Source: Glaciecola sp041380235
GTDB taxonomy: Bacteria; Pseudomonadota; Gammaproteobacteria; Enterobacterales; Alteromonadaceae
Assembly: GCF_041380235.1 (NCBI RefSeq)
Contig: NZ_JBGIYY010000008.1
Location: forward strand, 153,700 to 217,699
DNA length: 64,000 nucleotides
Direction of reading: 5' to 3'
The notes under the pieces are model-generated. The model made no database searches, was not told the DNA's origin, and saw nothing but the letters and a program-made list of their open reading frames with translations. A program made the position numbers and the translations under genes. Positions 51,915-61,946 of the stretch are shown piece by piece (position 1 is the first letter of the stretch; each line of letters begins with the position of its first letter).

Positions 51915-52853
51915 CTACAAACCCTCTACACCTAACATTTTATCGTTTTTGAACACTCCCGCTTGCTGCGAGGCAAGTAGCAAGTTTTCAGTTGTGCTCA
52001 TCAATTCTTGAGCCGAAGAGCCGCCAGCCGGAGCCGCAATGGTATAAGCGATCGTGCATCGCATGTTTTCAACTGAAGTTTGATGTGTCGACATCGCATT
52101 TGGTGTTTTTAACTGTTGCATGATCTGCGCTGACTTCATATTAGCACCCTGTGGACCGCAGTCAGATAACAGCAGCCCAAAGGTATTTTCGTTAACTGAG
52201 GCCAGCAAATCACCAGGTCGAGCGCCTACTTTGCACAGATTGTCGGCAATTCTGGCGGAGATGGCATAATATTCGTCCCTATTAATGCCTCCCTTTAAAC
52301 TCGGTAAATTGTCTACGCGAATGAGTAGTAGCGATAGATGATGCCAATAGCGTGCACAGCGAGCCCATTCTTGTTTCAGCACGTCTTTGAACTTCGCTGC
52401 ATTGGGCAAATGTGTCAGGGGATCGATATAGATCAAGGATTCTAAGCGCATCGTTTTATGGTATTGGGTGATATGGCGTTTAAGTCGAGCAAGCAATTCT
52501 GAAATATGTGCATGTTTTACAATACAGTCGGCAGCGCCGCTTGAGAATGCTTGTGAGTGAAGATTGGGATTTGAATTGAGGCTGAGCAATATAACCGGCA
52601 CGTCCTGAAAGTATCGGTTTTCTTTGATGCGATGGCAAAACGCTAATGCATCCTCGGTTTGTTTATCTGCGTCGATTAAAATGGCATCTGGGAGCGGTGA
52701 TCTATTAACGGCTTCCCATGCGCTATCTAAGGATGGCATTAAAATAAGTTCATAGTATTCGCCAAGCAGGGCTGCATAGCTATCTGCAGACTGCTCCGCG
52801 CTATCAACTACCATCAAGCGATGTTTTTCTCGTCCAGCTTTTGCATCCCGCAT
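51915..52853 (-). CDS. Response-regulator receiver with degenerate GGDEF domain
   Basis: A 312-residue two-domain protein. The receiver (residues 10-130) has the phosphorylation-like aspartate in DAILIDADKQTEDALAF and the conserved Lys-like end. The C-terminal domain begins with DPLTHLPNAAKFK, as GGDEF domains do, but its signature reads SVNENTF instead of GGDEF/GGEEF, so it should not make cyclic-di-GMP; it may bind it or GTP. No histidine kinase gene neighbours it. It diverges from speA with a 240-bp spacer. Confidence 0.8.
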   Translation of the reverse strand: MRDAKAGREKHRLMVVDSAEQSADSYAALLGEYYELILMPSLDSAWEAVNRSPLPDAILIDADKQTEDALAFCHRIKENRYFQDVPVILLSLNSNPNLHSQAFSSGAADCIVKHAHISELLARLKRHITQYHKTMRLESLIYIDPLTHLPNAAKFKDVLKQEWARCARYWHHLSLLLIRVDNLPSLKGGINRDEYYAISARIADNLCKVGARPGDLLASVNENTFGLLLSDCGPQGANMKSAQIMQQLKTPNAMSTHQTSVENMRCTIAYTIAAPAGGSSAQELMSTTENLLLASQQAGVFKNDKMLGVEGL

Positions 52854-53044
52854 TCGATTTCCCTTAGTTTAGCGCTCATAGCTTGCTAAAGCATACAGAT
52901 GTTAATCAAATCCATCAAAATTTTACATAATATTTACACAGTTCGCAGGCAATGCTTGGAATCGAAACAATACATCAAAATATTTATTTCACTTAAAAGT
53001 TTACTTTTAATATCAGTTCGAGTGGTAACTTCATATTGTATCGC

Positions 53045-53050
53045 TATAAT
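53045..53050 (+). promoter_or_regulatory. -10 element of the speA promoter
   Basis: A perfect TATAAT 42 bp before the speA ATG. The -35 region at the usual distance is poor (GTGGTA), so the promoter may need an activator. Confidence 0.4.
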
Positions 53051-53091
53051 ACGCACCTAAATTAAAGCCTCATACAATAGTAGGTGCGGCA

Positions 53092-55032
53092 ATGAATCAA
53101 GAGCATGACAAGCCAGAAGAACAATGGACAATTGCAGACGCTGAAAGAGTATATGGTGTATCGAGTTGGGGCGGCGGTTACTTTGAAATCGGTGAAAACG
53201 GCAATGTGCACGTAATACCCGAGCCTCGCTTGAATGACGTCCGCATCGACATGAAAGCCGTTATTGACGAAATTCGTGAAGAAAACATTCAATTTCCGGT
53301 TGTAGTGCGCTTTCATGATGTATTGCGCTCGCAAGTAGTTACCTTAAATGAAACCTTTGCCGAAGTGATCAAAGAGGCAAGCTATCAAGGCAATTATCGC
53401 GGTGTTTACCCAATCAAAGTAAACCAGATGCGCGAAGTTGTCGAAGAAATCGTCGATGCAGGCAAACCTTATCATTATGGCTTAGAAGCTGGTTCAAAAC
53501 CTGAACTGCTGGCGGTATTAGCGTATAACACGAATGAAGATGCCCTCACTATTTTAAATGGCTACAAAGACGAAGAATTTCTCAAATTAGCATTACTGGG
53601 CCGCAAACTGGGCCGAAAAGTGGTTGTGGTAATAGAGAAATTCAGCGAACTAATTATGCTAATTAAAGTATCTAAAAAATTAGGCATATCGCCTATTATT
53701 GGTCTTCGCGCCAAAATGCAGTCTAAGGGTCAAGGACGCTGGCAGGGCTCAAGTGGCGAGCGCGCCAAATTTGGTCTCAGCGTGTCAGAAATTATCAAAT
53801 CTTCCCGCCTTCTAGAAAAAGAAGGGATGGCTGACACACTCAAGCTGCTGCATTTTCACATCGGCTCACAGTTACCTGAAATTCGTGCTATTAAAGATGC
53901 GGTAAACGAAAGTGCGCGTATTTATGCTGAGCTCGTTAAGATGGGCTTTGCGCTGGAGTATGTGGATGTAGGCGGCGGTTTAGGTATTGATTACGATGGT
54001 AGCCAATCTACGGCTGATTCTTCGCGCAATTACAGCGTAAAAGAATATGTGGCTGATGTGGTATATGGTTTGCGCGAAGTCTGCGACCTAGAGGGCGTTC
54101 CTCACCCGCATATTGTCACTGAAAGCGGTCGGGCGATTACCGCCCATCACAGCTGCGTGATTACTGAAGTCGTGGGCGAAATCAAGCCAGACGGCGCGCA
54201 AGTTGATACTACTGCGAGTGAGAAAGACCATATACTGCTAAAGAATATTCGTGATTTATCTGAGAATTTAAACGGTGAGCTTAATTTTCAAGAAGTCTAC
54301 AACGACGCCACTCAATATAAAGAGCAGGCATCGGCGGCCTTTAAGCTGAGAGTCATTGGCCTCGAAGAGCTTGGAAAGATTGAAACCCTGTATTGGCAGA
54401 TTATGCGTAAAGTTCAGCATTTCTACCGAAATGCTTCGTTTGTGCCGGAAGAAGTGCAGTCTCTGGACTTTTCGTTGTCATCGCAATACCTCTGCAACTT
54501 CTCGATTTTTCAATCGGCGGTTGACAGTTGGGCCATCGATCAAATTTTGCCGGTGGTGCCTATCACGAACCTGCACACTCGCCCAGTTAACAATGGTTCA
54601 TTGGTTGATATTACCTGCGATAGCGACGGTAAAATCGATAAATTTGTAATTGAGCAAGCCATTGACAATGTAATCCCTATGCCTGATTACTCTGCAGATG
54701 AGCCGTTTTATCTTGGTTTATTTTTAACCGGCGCTTATCAAGATGTAATGGGCGACATGCACAATTTATTCGGTCGCTTAAATGAAGTGCATATCTTTAG
54801 TTATGATGATGATCCACAAGACTTTTACATCGAAGAATTCGTTAAAGGCTCAAGTGTGGAGCATGTATTGTCGGTAATGCAATATCACCCGAGTTCAATG
54901 GCTATTGATATTAAAAAGCAGATAGATAAAGAAGTGTCGGCAGGTAATATCAAGCCTAGAGAAGGTGTAAAGTGGACAGATTTTTATGAGCAGTGTTTGG
55001 CAGGGTACACCTATCTGAATACTGACGACTAA
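53092..55032 (+). CDS. speA: Biosynthetic arginine decarboxylase
   Basis: A 646-residue PLP enzyme that converts arginine to agmatine, the first step to putrescine. The start WTIADAERVYGVSSWGGGYF, the PLP lysine Lys109 in YPIKVNQ, HFHIGSQLP, the GGGLGIDYDG segment and the EVQSLDFSLSSQYLCNFSI block are characteristic of SpeA. No agmatinase (speB) is adjacent. Magnesium and PLP dependent. The stop overlaps the opposite-strand GGDEF gene by 4 bp. Confidence 0.93.
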   Translation: MNQEHDKPEEQWTIADAERVYGVSSWGGGYFEIGENGNVHVIPEPRLNDVRIDMKAVIDEIREENIQFPVVVRFHDVLRSQVVTLNETFAEVIKEASYQGNYRGVYPIKVNQMREVVEEIVDAGKPYHYGLEAGSKPELLAVLAYNTNEDALTILNGYKDEEFLKLALLGRKLGRKVVVVIEKFSELIMLIKVSKKLGISPIIGLRAKMQSKGQGRWQGSSGERAKFGLSVSEIIKSSRLLEKEGMADTLKLLHFHIGSQLPEIRAIKDAVNESARIYAELVKMGFALEYVDVGGGLGIDYDGSQSTADSSRNYSVKEYVADVVYGLREVCDLEGVPHPHIVTESGRAITAHHSCVITEVVGEIKPDGAQVDTTASEKDHILLKNIRDLSENLNGELNFQEVYNDATQYKEQASAAFKLRVIGLEELGKIETLYWQIMRKVQHFYRNASFVPEEVQSLDFSLSSQYLCNFSIFQSAVDSWAIDQILPVVPITNLHTRPVNNGSLVDITCDSDGKIDKFVIEQAIDNVIPMPDYSADEPFYLGLFLTGAYQDVMGDMHNLFGRLNEVHIFSYDDDPQDFYIEEFVKGSSVEHVLSVMQYHPSSMAIDIKKQIDKEVSAGNIKPREGVKWTDFYEQCLAGYTYLNTDD

Positions 55033-56234
55033 ATCAATCCCTGATGATCGATGCCAAAGGGGCTAAAGGCTTTAACGCGGTTTCGGCCGTCCTTTTTGGC
55101 GTCATACAGGGCTTTGTCAGCTTGGTCAATTATATGACTGGGCTTTATTTTCATTACCGGCAGCACTGAGGTTACACCAAGACTAATGGTCACGCTTTTC
55201 AAACTGGTGAGTTTGGTGGCTTTGTGCTCTATACGTTGGTTTTGCACGTGATTTTGCAATCTATGCCCAAAAGCTAGCGCTCCTTTTGCATCAATTCCGG
55301 GTAAAATCACCGCAAACTCTTCACCACCATAGCGGGCAACCAAGTCTCCCTTTCGATTGGTTTGAGCTTCGATTAAATGCCCGATGTTCACTAAACAGCT
55401 ATCACCCGCTACATGACCATAATGGTCGTTATATTCTTTGAAATGATCAATATCGAGTAATACCAGTGATAAAGATGTGTGATTTCGATAGGCGCGCCCG
55501 AGCTCAACCTCAAGCATCTCGTCAAAGTAGCGGCGGTTAAACAGGCCTGTGAGTGAATCCCGCCGGGAAATTTCATAGAGTTGTCGTTCTACTACTTTGC
55601 GTTTTTCAATTTCTTGCTTGTTCTGATAATTAAGCTCTATAGATTTTATAAACGCGCGATTGACCTTGCGAACCAGCAGTAAGTTGACCGCTGCAAACAT
55701 TATAATTACAAGGCCAGCAATTAATGTTTCTCTTGTGCCCAGAGCCAATATATAAATGGCGGTAATGGCAGAGGCCGGCAAAATCAAAAGGGCGATAGCA
55801 TAAATACTGGCGGCGTAACTCAGTGCTGTACTGCCAGTAATAAGAAATAGCATAGCGGTAACGCCCACTAGGTATTCAGGTCTCTCGACCGGAGTTACCA
55901 CAATAAACACATATGCATATGATAGTGACATCATGACGGTCAATACAGACCAAAGCCTTACCCACAATGCTTGTGACAACTTTTCTTGATGGTATTTTTG
56001 ATAGGCAACAGATAAGCCAAATCGAGCGCCACTGATCACTAAACTTATGATCACCCAGCTCAGTAACAAGCTTCTGTCTACGGCAGGAGAAAGCCAAAGG
56101 CCATAAAGACAGATAATTGCCAGGTGCCCGAGCAGCACGGTGCTAGATTGAGAAAACATCAAGTCGATGACATCGGCCTTGGTTCGTTGGCTAATGCTAT
56201 TTTCATGATTATCGGATGAATGATCTAGGTTCAA
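55029..56234 (-). CDS. GGDEF diguanylate cyclase, membrane bound
   Basis: A 401-residue protein with six or more membrane helices (residues about 30-200, such as TVLLGHLAIICLYGLWLSP), a short coiled linker and a catalytic GGDEF domain: DSLTGLFNRRYFDE, the substrate loop DHFKEYNDHYGH and the active RYGGEEFAVILPG near residue 303. Makes cyclic-di-GMP. The inhibitory RxxD site before the signature is RYGG-preceding NRKGD, so feedback control is plausible. Convergent with speA. Confidence 0.9.
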   Translation of the reverse strand: MNLDHSSDNHENSISQRTKADVIDLMFSQSSTVLLGHLAIICLYGLWLSPAVDRSLLLSWVIISLVISGARFGLSVAYQKYHQEKLSQALWVRLWSVLTVMMSLSYAYVFIVVTPVERPEYLVGVTAMLFLITGSTALSYAASIYAIALLILPASAITAIYILALGTRETLIAGLVIIMFAAVNLLLVRKVNRAFIKSIELNYQNKQEIEKRKVVERQLYEISRRDSLTGLFNRRYFDEMLEVELGRAYRNHTSLSLVLLDIDHFKEYNDHYGHVAGDSCLVNIGHLIEAQTNRKGDLVARYGGEEFAVILPGIDAKGALAFGHRLQNHVQNQRIEHKATKLTSLKSVTISLGVTSVLPVMKIKPSHIIDQADKALYDAKKDGRNRVKAFSPFGIDHQGLI

Positions 56235-56324
56235 TTTTCTGCTCGGATTACGTGCTGAATATTTATATTAGCAAAAATATTTACACAATTGTCGATGAAC
56301 AATATTATCGGCATCGACGACTAA

Positions 56325-57473
56325 TTAATTAGCGCGATAGGCGTCAATGGTTTGTTTCCAAAAATCGGCAGTAACTTCGTTGATCAAATTACTTTCGGCA
56401 TTCATCAAAAATGCATAGCCTACGCCTAATTCAGGTGAAAATGACACATCTGCACGATAGCCCTGTACCCAGCCGCCATGGTAATTTAACTGCACACCTT
56501 CAAAATTATAAACACGCCAGCCTAAGCCATAATGTGCGCTACGCAAGTGTTGTCGCCATCCTCGTCTGCGCATTTCACCTTTTGTTTGCACTCTGGGGAG
56601 CGTCATTTCGGTAACCATGTCGGAGGTGATCACATCGGGATACTCTAAAAGCATTGCGCGTAGCCAAATTTCCATATCTTTTGCACTAGCGTTGATACCA
56701 GCGGCAGGCGCAAAGCGGTAATAATCGTCTTTGACATTAACCTTCGCCCACTTGTTGCGGGCAATAGCCGCATGCGGTTTCGCCCAATTTGCCGATGACT
56801 CTAGTGCGTCTCTGCCTATCGTGGCATTCATTTTGAGAGGCCTTAATATTTGTTTTTGCAACTGCTGTGCGTAAGAGGTGTCGCGCATGGCGTAGTGTTC
56901 TTCTATCACTCCAAACAAGGCATTTTGATAGGTATAGCAGTAGCCGGGTTCGCACAAAGGTTCAAGATCTTGAAACTCATCCAGCACACGCGTGCGCTTA
57001 TAGTTGGCTTCAATGAGGTTGTCGTAGGCGTTTGGCATAAACCCTGTTGATTGGCCAATGATATGCCTTAGCAGAAGCGGTTTATCTGGGTATTTATTAA
57101 AGTCATACTCTGGTGTTAGCGCGCTTAATGGTGTCTGCCAACTCAAGGTTGTTGCAATAGGATTTTCCGCAGCAATTAAAGTAGCGGTAAATGTTTTGGA
57201 AACCGACGCGAGTCGAAATACGGTATCGGTGTCAATCGCAGTGCCGCGCCTTTCTGTTTTTCCAAAGGCATAAAATGTGGCAGGCTTGCCTCGCTGAAGC
57301 ACAACAAACGTAAAGCCTGGAATATTCCGCTTTTTGGCTTCGGCCCGCACTTTATTTGCAAAGTCGTGGGTCCACTGCAAATCGATGTCGGGGGTTTGCG
57401 CCCAAGCTTTTGCAAAAAAACCGAGACTCAGGTTCAGTGCAATCAAAATTAAAACTATGCGAGGTATGGTCAT
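56325..57473 (-). CDS. Secreted beta-lactamase-fold serine hydrolase
   Basis: A 382-residue class C/PBP-like hydrolase with a signal peptide (MTIPRIVLILIALNLSLGFF, cleavage after AWAQ). The catalytic SxxK is Ser90-Val-Ser-Lys93, the tyrosine motif is Tyr182-Gln-Asn184, and the third motif is HGG (NYHGGWVQGYR). Substrate unknown; esterase, peptidase or beta-lactamase activity are all seen in the family. Periplasmic. Unrelated in neighbours to the similar gene at 46930-48129, with only the fold in common. Confidence 0.87.
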   Translation of the reverse strand: MTIPRIVLILIALNLSLGFFAKAWAQTPDIDLQWTHDFANKVRAEAKKRNIPGFTFVVLQRGKPATFYAFGKTERRGTAIDTDTVFRLASVSKTFTATLIAAENPIATTLSWQTPLSALTPEYDFNKYPDKPLLLRHIIGQSTGFMPNAYDNLIEANYKRTRVLDEFQDLEPLCEPGYCYTYQNALFGVIEEHYAMRDTSYAQQLQKQILRPLKMNATIGRDALESSANWAKPHAAIARNKWAKVNVKDDYYRFAPAAGINASAKDMEIWLRAMLLEYPDVITSDMVTEMTLPRVQTKGEMRRRGWRQHLRSAHYGLGWRVYNFEGVQLNYHGGWVQGYRADVSFSPELGVGYAFLMNAESNLINEVTADFWKQTIDAYRAN

Positions 57474-57618
57474 TTAATGGCTGCTTAATTTTTGCTCTTA
57501 TTGGTATGCCAATTTTAATCGGCTAATTTAACAATGAGTTCCGAAAACAACGTGTCTTTTTTTATTATCATCGTACACTGTCGACTCATTACAAAAGCAT
57601 ACCACTAAATGATATCTG

Positions 57619-59052
57619 ATGTTAACGATTGAACAATGTCAACGAGCGCGGATGGCCCGCGACCCGAGATTCGACGGCAAATTTTTTGTTTTGGTAAATA
57701 CCACCGGTATTTTTTGTCGTCCGATCTGTAAAGTGCGAGCGCCCCTTGAGCATAATGTAGACTATGCATACTCTGCCATAGAGGCCATGCATAAAGGCTT
57801 TAGGCCTTGCTTGCGCTGTCGTCCCGATAGTGCGCCACAGTCGTTTGCTTGGCAGGGTGTTGAAACGACCGCAAAACGAGCGGCCAAACTGCTTACCGAG
57901 GATGTTTGCAGCAGCGTTGAATCAATCGCCAAGCGTCTGGGCGTGAGCCCTCGATATTTACATAAAATCATGCAAACGCATTTTAAAATTGCACCCAAGC
58001 AGTTTCGGATTTTCCATCAGGTGTTGCTCGCAAAAAGATTGTTGCAGAGTTCTAGCATGAGCGTTGAGCAAGTTGCACAAGGCGCGAGTTTTACAAGTGC
58101 CCGTCAGCTTCAGCATCATATGAAAACTACCACTGGCTTGACGCCTACACAAATACGCAAGGGTTTAAATGCCACAAAGCACAATAGCGACAAGCTGATT
58201 GGCAGTGCAAGTGGCAAAGCCAATCGCAAATCAAATGAAACGGCCGCTCCAAGTAAGGACAAAATATCGCTATTGCTGTCGTATCAAGGCGACTACGACT
58301 GGCCCTTAGTTCGGGGCTTCTTTGAGCGTCGTCTGATTGCCAACAATGAAATGATAAGCGATAACAGTTTAAGTAAAACGCTAAGCATTGGAAACCAACA
58401 CCTTAGAGTGAATATGCAGCATCAGCCCAGTAAACATGCTTTTAACGTGAGCTTTGACTCACAGTTTGTTGGTCTAACCGGTCAAATCATCAGTAGCGTC
58501 AGTAAAATCTTAGATTTGCAGGCAAACCCCTATGTTATTTTCGAGGCGCTCAAACATACCGGGCTGTCGCCTAAACAAATAAATACGGGATTGCGCATTC
58601 CTGGTATTTGTACTCGCTTTGAAGCCGGTGTACGAGCGATTTTAGGTCAGCAAGTTTCAGTGCAAGCTGCGATTACGCAAGTGAATCGTCTGCAGCAAGG
58701 GCTGTGCGGTGATTCTGACAGATTTGTAACGCCGCAATTGATCGCGCAATCAGACCTCGCTTTTTTAAAAATGCCGGCCGCCCGAAAATTGGCCCTGATC
58801 GAATTTGCCAGCATGATGGCTGAAAATGAAGACGCCGGGTTTGAGCAGTGGTTAGCCATAAAAGGGATTGGCCCATGGACAGTCAATTACGTTAGGCTCA
58901 GAGCAAGCGACGATACCGACGTTTGGCTAAATACCGATTTAATTATCAAACAGCAAATTGCGGCATTTGCGCAAGGCGGCCAAGCACTTAATGACGCGCA
59001 AGCTGCGCCATGGCGAAGTTATCTTACGCTGACTTTGTGGAATTTATCGTGA
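57619..59052 (+). CDS. AdaA-AlkA fusion: regulator plus DNA-3-methyladenine glycosylase
   Basis: A 477-residue fusion. Residues 1-75 are the Ada zinc-binding/methylphosphotriester-sensing domain with four Cys (33, 37, 64, 67). Residues 80-180 are an AraC-type helix-turn-helix pair (SVESIAKRLGVSPRYLHKIM and SVEQVAQGASFTSARQLQHH). Residues 255-477 are an AlkA-type N domain and HhH-GPD glycosylase (GIGPWTVNYVRLRASDDTDVW, with the catalytic Asp nearby). It should sense methyl damage and excise alkylated bases. The Ogt gene follows by 34 bp on the same strand. The Cys33 methyl acceptor is intact. Confidence 0.9.
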   Translation: MLTIEQCQRARMARDPRFDGKFFVLVNTTGIFCRPICKVRAPLEHNVDYAYSAIEAMHKGFRPCLRCRPDSAPQSFAWQGVETTAKRAAKLLTEDVCSSVESIAKRLGVSPRYLHKIMQTHFKIAPKQFRIFHQVLLAKRLLQSSSMSVEQVAQGASFTSARQLQHHMKTTTGLTPTQIRKGLNATKHNSDKLIGSASGKANRKSNETAAPSKDKISLLLSYQGDYDWPLVRGFFERRLIANNEMISDNSLSKTLSIGNQHLRVNMQHQPSKHAFNVSFDSQFVGLTGQIISSVSKILDLQANPYVIFEALKHTGLSPKQINTGLRIPGICTRFEAGVRAILGQQVSVQAAITQVNRLQQGLCGDSDRFVTPQLIAQSDLAFLKMPAARKLALIEFASMMAENEDAGFEQWLAIKGIGPWTVNYVRLRASDDTDVWLNTDLIIKQQIAAFAQGGQALNDAQAAPWRSYLTLTLWNLS

Positions 59053-59086
59053 GCCTTCTACCATATCACTTGCAAGAGTTTTTAAT

Positions 59087-59590
59087 ATGAATCAATTAAC
59101 GCATACGTCTCCCCAGTTAAACCGCAGCCAACTCAATACGCCAGTAGGATATGTGCAAATATTCGCCAATGCGCAAGCGATTACGGCCATACAGTTTGCC
59201 GATGAGCCAATTCAAGAAAACCAAAATCATGTCTCAGCGATGGGTAAGCAGCAACTCACCGAGTATTTTGACGCAAAGCGCATGGATTTTGATTTACCGT
59301 TAGCTGCTAACGGCACTGAATTTCAACAAACTGTGTGGCAAGCACTCATGGATGTAAGCTACGGCACTACTGCTTCATATTTAGATATCGCCAAAATGAT
59401 CGGCAACGTAAAGGCATGTCGAGCCGTAGGTGCCGCAAATGGTAAAAATCCTATTGCTATTGTGGTGCCATGTCATAGAATAATCGGCACCAACGGAAAG
59501 CTCACCGGATATGCTGGCGGCATGTCGCGTAAATCCTTTCTATTATCCCTAGAGTCTAACCAACAGAGAATGTTTATTGAAAGCGTCTGA
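59087..59590 (+). CDS. ogt: Methylated-DNA--protein-cysteine S-methyltransferase
   Basis: A 167-residue O6-methylguanine repair protein with the acceptor Cys129 in PCHRIIG. The flanking TASYLDIAKMIGN and GAANGKNPIAIVVPCH blocks are family signatures; the following asparagine-rich GTNGKLTGYAGG loop completes it. The protein transfers the methyl group to itself once. Follows the AdaA-AlkA gene and overlaps the next gene by 14 bp. Symbol ogt by closest match; Ada C-terminal domains share this family. Confidence 0.88.
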   Translation: MNQLTHTSPQLNRSQLNTPVGYVQIFANAQAITAIQFADEPIQENQNHVSAMGKQQLTEYFDAKRMDFDLPLAANGTEFQQTVWQALMDVSYGTTASYLDIAKMIGNVKACRAVGAANGKNPIAIVVPCHRIIGTNGKLTGYAGGMSRKSFLLSLESNQQRMFIESV

Positions 59591-60488
59591 TTTTGCCCAA
59601 TTGCTGCTGCTAAGCGCAGTGTGGGGTTCTTCTTTTATGCTTATGAAAGAGGCGGTTCCTGCCTTTGGCGTGTTCGCTTTGGTTGAGCTGCGGGCATTGG
59701 GTGCTAGCTTGTTTTTACTGCCACTGGTGTTGTTGAAGCGTCAGGGAGGGGATATCATTCGTCATTGGCCAAAGCTGCTGCTTGTGGGTGTGTTTAATAC
59801 GGCGGTTCCTTTTTGTCTATTCAATTACGCCGTACTGCATATGGATGCAGGGCTGGCCGCGATTTTGAATGCCACCGCGCCGATGTTTGGTGTGCTCATC
59901 GCCTATTTATATCTCAAAGAGTCGATTGGCTGGGTCGGAATAGCGGGCATTGCCTTGGGTTTTGCTGGTGTCATCGCGATTTCGATGGATCAAACCGATT
60001 TGCAAAGCCACGGCGTTGCTTCGTTATTGCCGGTGCTAGCCGCGCTAGTTGCTACCTTTTGCTATGGTTTAATGGCCTCTTATTTAAAACGTTATGTATC
60101 ACAAGCAAAGCCCTTTGCTATCGCTGCGGGCAGTCAGATATTTGCCGCTATCGTGCTTGCCCCTCTGGCTATTTATCATATGCCCACAACGATGCCCAAT
60201 GCCACTCAGTGGGGCAGTGCCTTAATATTGGCTTTTGTATGTACCGGCCTCGCATACGTTTTGTATTTTGACTTAATTTCTAAAATTGGAGCATCTCGCA
60301 GTATGACCGTGGGGTATTTAGTTCCGGTGTTTGGGATTTTTTGGGGCGTGGTTATTCTAGATGAAGTGCTCTCTATGGCATCAATTATTGGCGGCAGTCT
60401 AATTTTATTGGGCGTGATGATGGCAACAAATGCATGGTCGGTAATCAAACGTTTAGTGGCTGTTAAAAAGTCGGCTGACTCCGCTTAA
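59577..60488 (+). CDS. EamA/DMT-family transporter
   Basis: A 303-residue permease with ten transmembrane helices in two EamA repeats (LLSAVWGSSFMLMKEAVPAF and LLPVLAALVATFCYGLMASYLK). Typical of drug/metabolite exporters. The start is a TTG inside the ogt end (14-bp overlap), so it is translated from the same message as the repair genes, probably by coupling. Substrate unknown. The overlap may be only a placement effect rather than function. Confidence 0.85.
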   Translation: MKASDFAQLLLLSAVWGSSFMLMKEAVPAFGVFALVELRALGASLFLLPLVLLKRQGGDIIRHWPKLLLVGVFNTAVPFCLFNYAVLHMDAGLAAILNATAPMFGVLIAYLYLKESIGWVGIAGIALGFAGVIAISMDQTDLQSHGVASLLPVLAALVATFCYGLMASYLKRYVSQAKPFAIAAGSQIFAAIVLAPLAIYHMPTTMPNATQWGSALILAFVCTGLAYVLYFDLISKIGASRSMTVGYLVPVFGIFWGVVILDEVLSMASIIGGSLILLGVMMATNAWSVIKRLVAVKKSADSA

Positions 60489-60559
60489 AAACACGAAAGA
60501 TACTGACAAGTAGCTTCGCTTTGGCTACACTTTGCACTCTTTGATTTTGAGGAAGCTTC

Positions 60560-61927
60560 ATGGCGTTATCCGTGATCATTTTAGCAGCAGGGAAAGGCAC
60601 TAGAATGAAGTCAGACCTACCCAAGGTCCTGCATACTTTAGCCAACAAACCTATTGTCGAACACATCATTGATACCGTTAAAAGTATCGACTGCGACAGC
60701 ATCAACCTAGTCTACGGTCACGGAGGCGATTTACTCAAATCGGCTTTGTCGAATCATCAACTAAATTGGTGCTTGCAAGCAGAGCAGCTTGGCACTGGCC
60801 ATGCAGTAATGCAGGCTGAGTCATTCGTAGGCGATGCCGATGACGTGCTGATTCTTGTCGGCGATGCCCCGCTCATCTCTAAGCAAACTCTCGAGCAGTT
60901 AGTTGCCGTCAAACAGTCTTGCGACTTAGCCTTGCTAACCGTAAATTTAGACGACCCTACCGGTATGGGCCGTATTGTTCGTGACCAAAGCAATGGTGAC
61001 AACATCGTTGAGATTGTGGAGCACAAAGACGCCACCGATACGCAGCGCCTAATCACCGAAATTAATACCGGCATGATGATCATGTCAGGCCAAGACCTCA
61101 AGCGCTGGTTGGGCAAATTATCCAACAGCAACGCCCAAAACGAATATTACTTGACCGACGTTATCGCTATGGCGGCGTCTGAAGGTAAACGTATTCAGTC
61201 GGCTCAGCCGAATTGGCAAAAAGAAGTAGAAGGGATTAACAATCGTAAGCAGTTAGCTGCTCTTGAGCGCGCTTATCAACTAAAAATTGCTGATGAATTA
61301 ATGGAACAAGGTGTTCGTCTTGCCGACCCTGCACGCATCGACGTGCGCGGCCAACTGACGGTGGGTAAAGACGTAAGCGTTGACATCAATGCCGTGTTTG
61401 AAGGTACGGTAGTGCTTGGCAACAATGTGAGTATTGGGCCTAACTGCGTGCTGAAAGACTGTGAAATTGGCGACGGTACTAATATCGAAGCTTTCTCCCA
61501 TATCGAACAAGCTAAAACCCAAGCAAACTGCCAGATTGGCCCATATGCACGCTTGCGCCCAGGCAGCGATTTAAGTGCCGGCGTGAAGGTTGGCAATTTT
61601 GTTGAAATCAAAAAAGCCAATATTGGTAAAGGCTCCAAAGTAAACCACTTAAGCTACATTGGTGATGCGCAAATCGGCGAAGCCGTAAACATTGGTGCAG
61701 GCACCATTACCTGTAACTACGATGGTGTGAATAAATTTAAAACTAATATTCAAGACGGCGTGTTTATTGGCTCTAACAGCTCCTTGGTTGCGCCGGTGAC
61801 TATCGAAAAAGGCGCGACCGTTGGTGCAGGCAGCACTATTACAAAAGCCGTAGCGGCCGATAATCTAGCTATTGCACGCGGTAAGCAGCGCAATATATCT
61901 AACTGGCAAAAACCAAGTAAAAAATAA
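60560..61927 (+). CDS. glmU: Bifunctional UDP-GlcNAc pyrophosphorylase / glucosamine-1-phosphate acetyltransferase
   Basis: A 455-residue enzyme: the N-terminal uridyltransferase motif LAAGKGTRMKSDLPKVLH, the LVGDAPLI metal site, and from about residue 250 the left-handed beta-helix acetyltransferase with its hexapeptide repeats (VDINAVFEGTVVLGNNVSIG) and GAGTITCNYDGVNKFKT active region. Makes UDP-GlcNAc for peptidoglycan and lipopolysaccharide. GAGGAAG precedes the ATG, and glmS follows after 19 bp. Confidence 0.95.
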   Translation: MALSVIILAAGKGTRMKSDLPKVLHTLANKPIVEHIIDTVKSIDCDSINLVYGHGGDLLKSALSNHQLNWCLQAEQLGTGHAVMQAESFVGDADDVLILVGDAPLISKQTLEQLVAVKQSCDLALLTVNLDDPTGMGRIVRDQSNGDNIVEIVEHKDATDTQRLITEINTGMMIMSGQDLKRWLGKLSNSNAQNEYYLTDVIAMAASEGKRIQSAQPNWQKEVEGINNRKQLAALERAYQLKIADELMEQGVRLADPARIDVRGQLTVGKDVSVDINAVFEGTVVLGNNVSIGPNCVLKDCEIGDGTNIEAFSHIEQAKTQANCQIGPYARLRPGSDLSAGVKVGNFVEIKKANIGKGSKVNHLSYIGDAQIGEAVNIGAGTITCNYDGVNKFKTNIQDGVFIGSNSSLVAPVTIEKGATVGAGSTITKAVAADNLAIARGKQRNISNWQKPSKK

Positions 61928-61946
61928 CGCAGACAGGAAGTAAACT

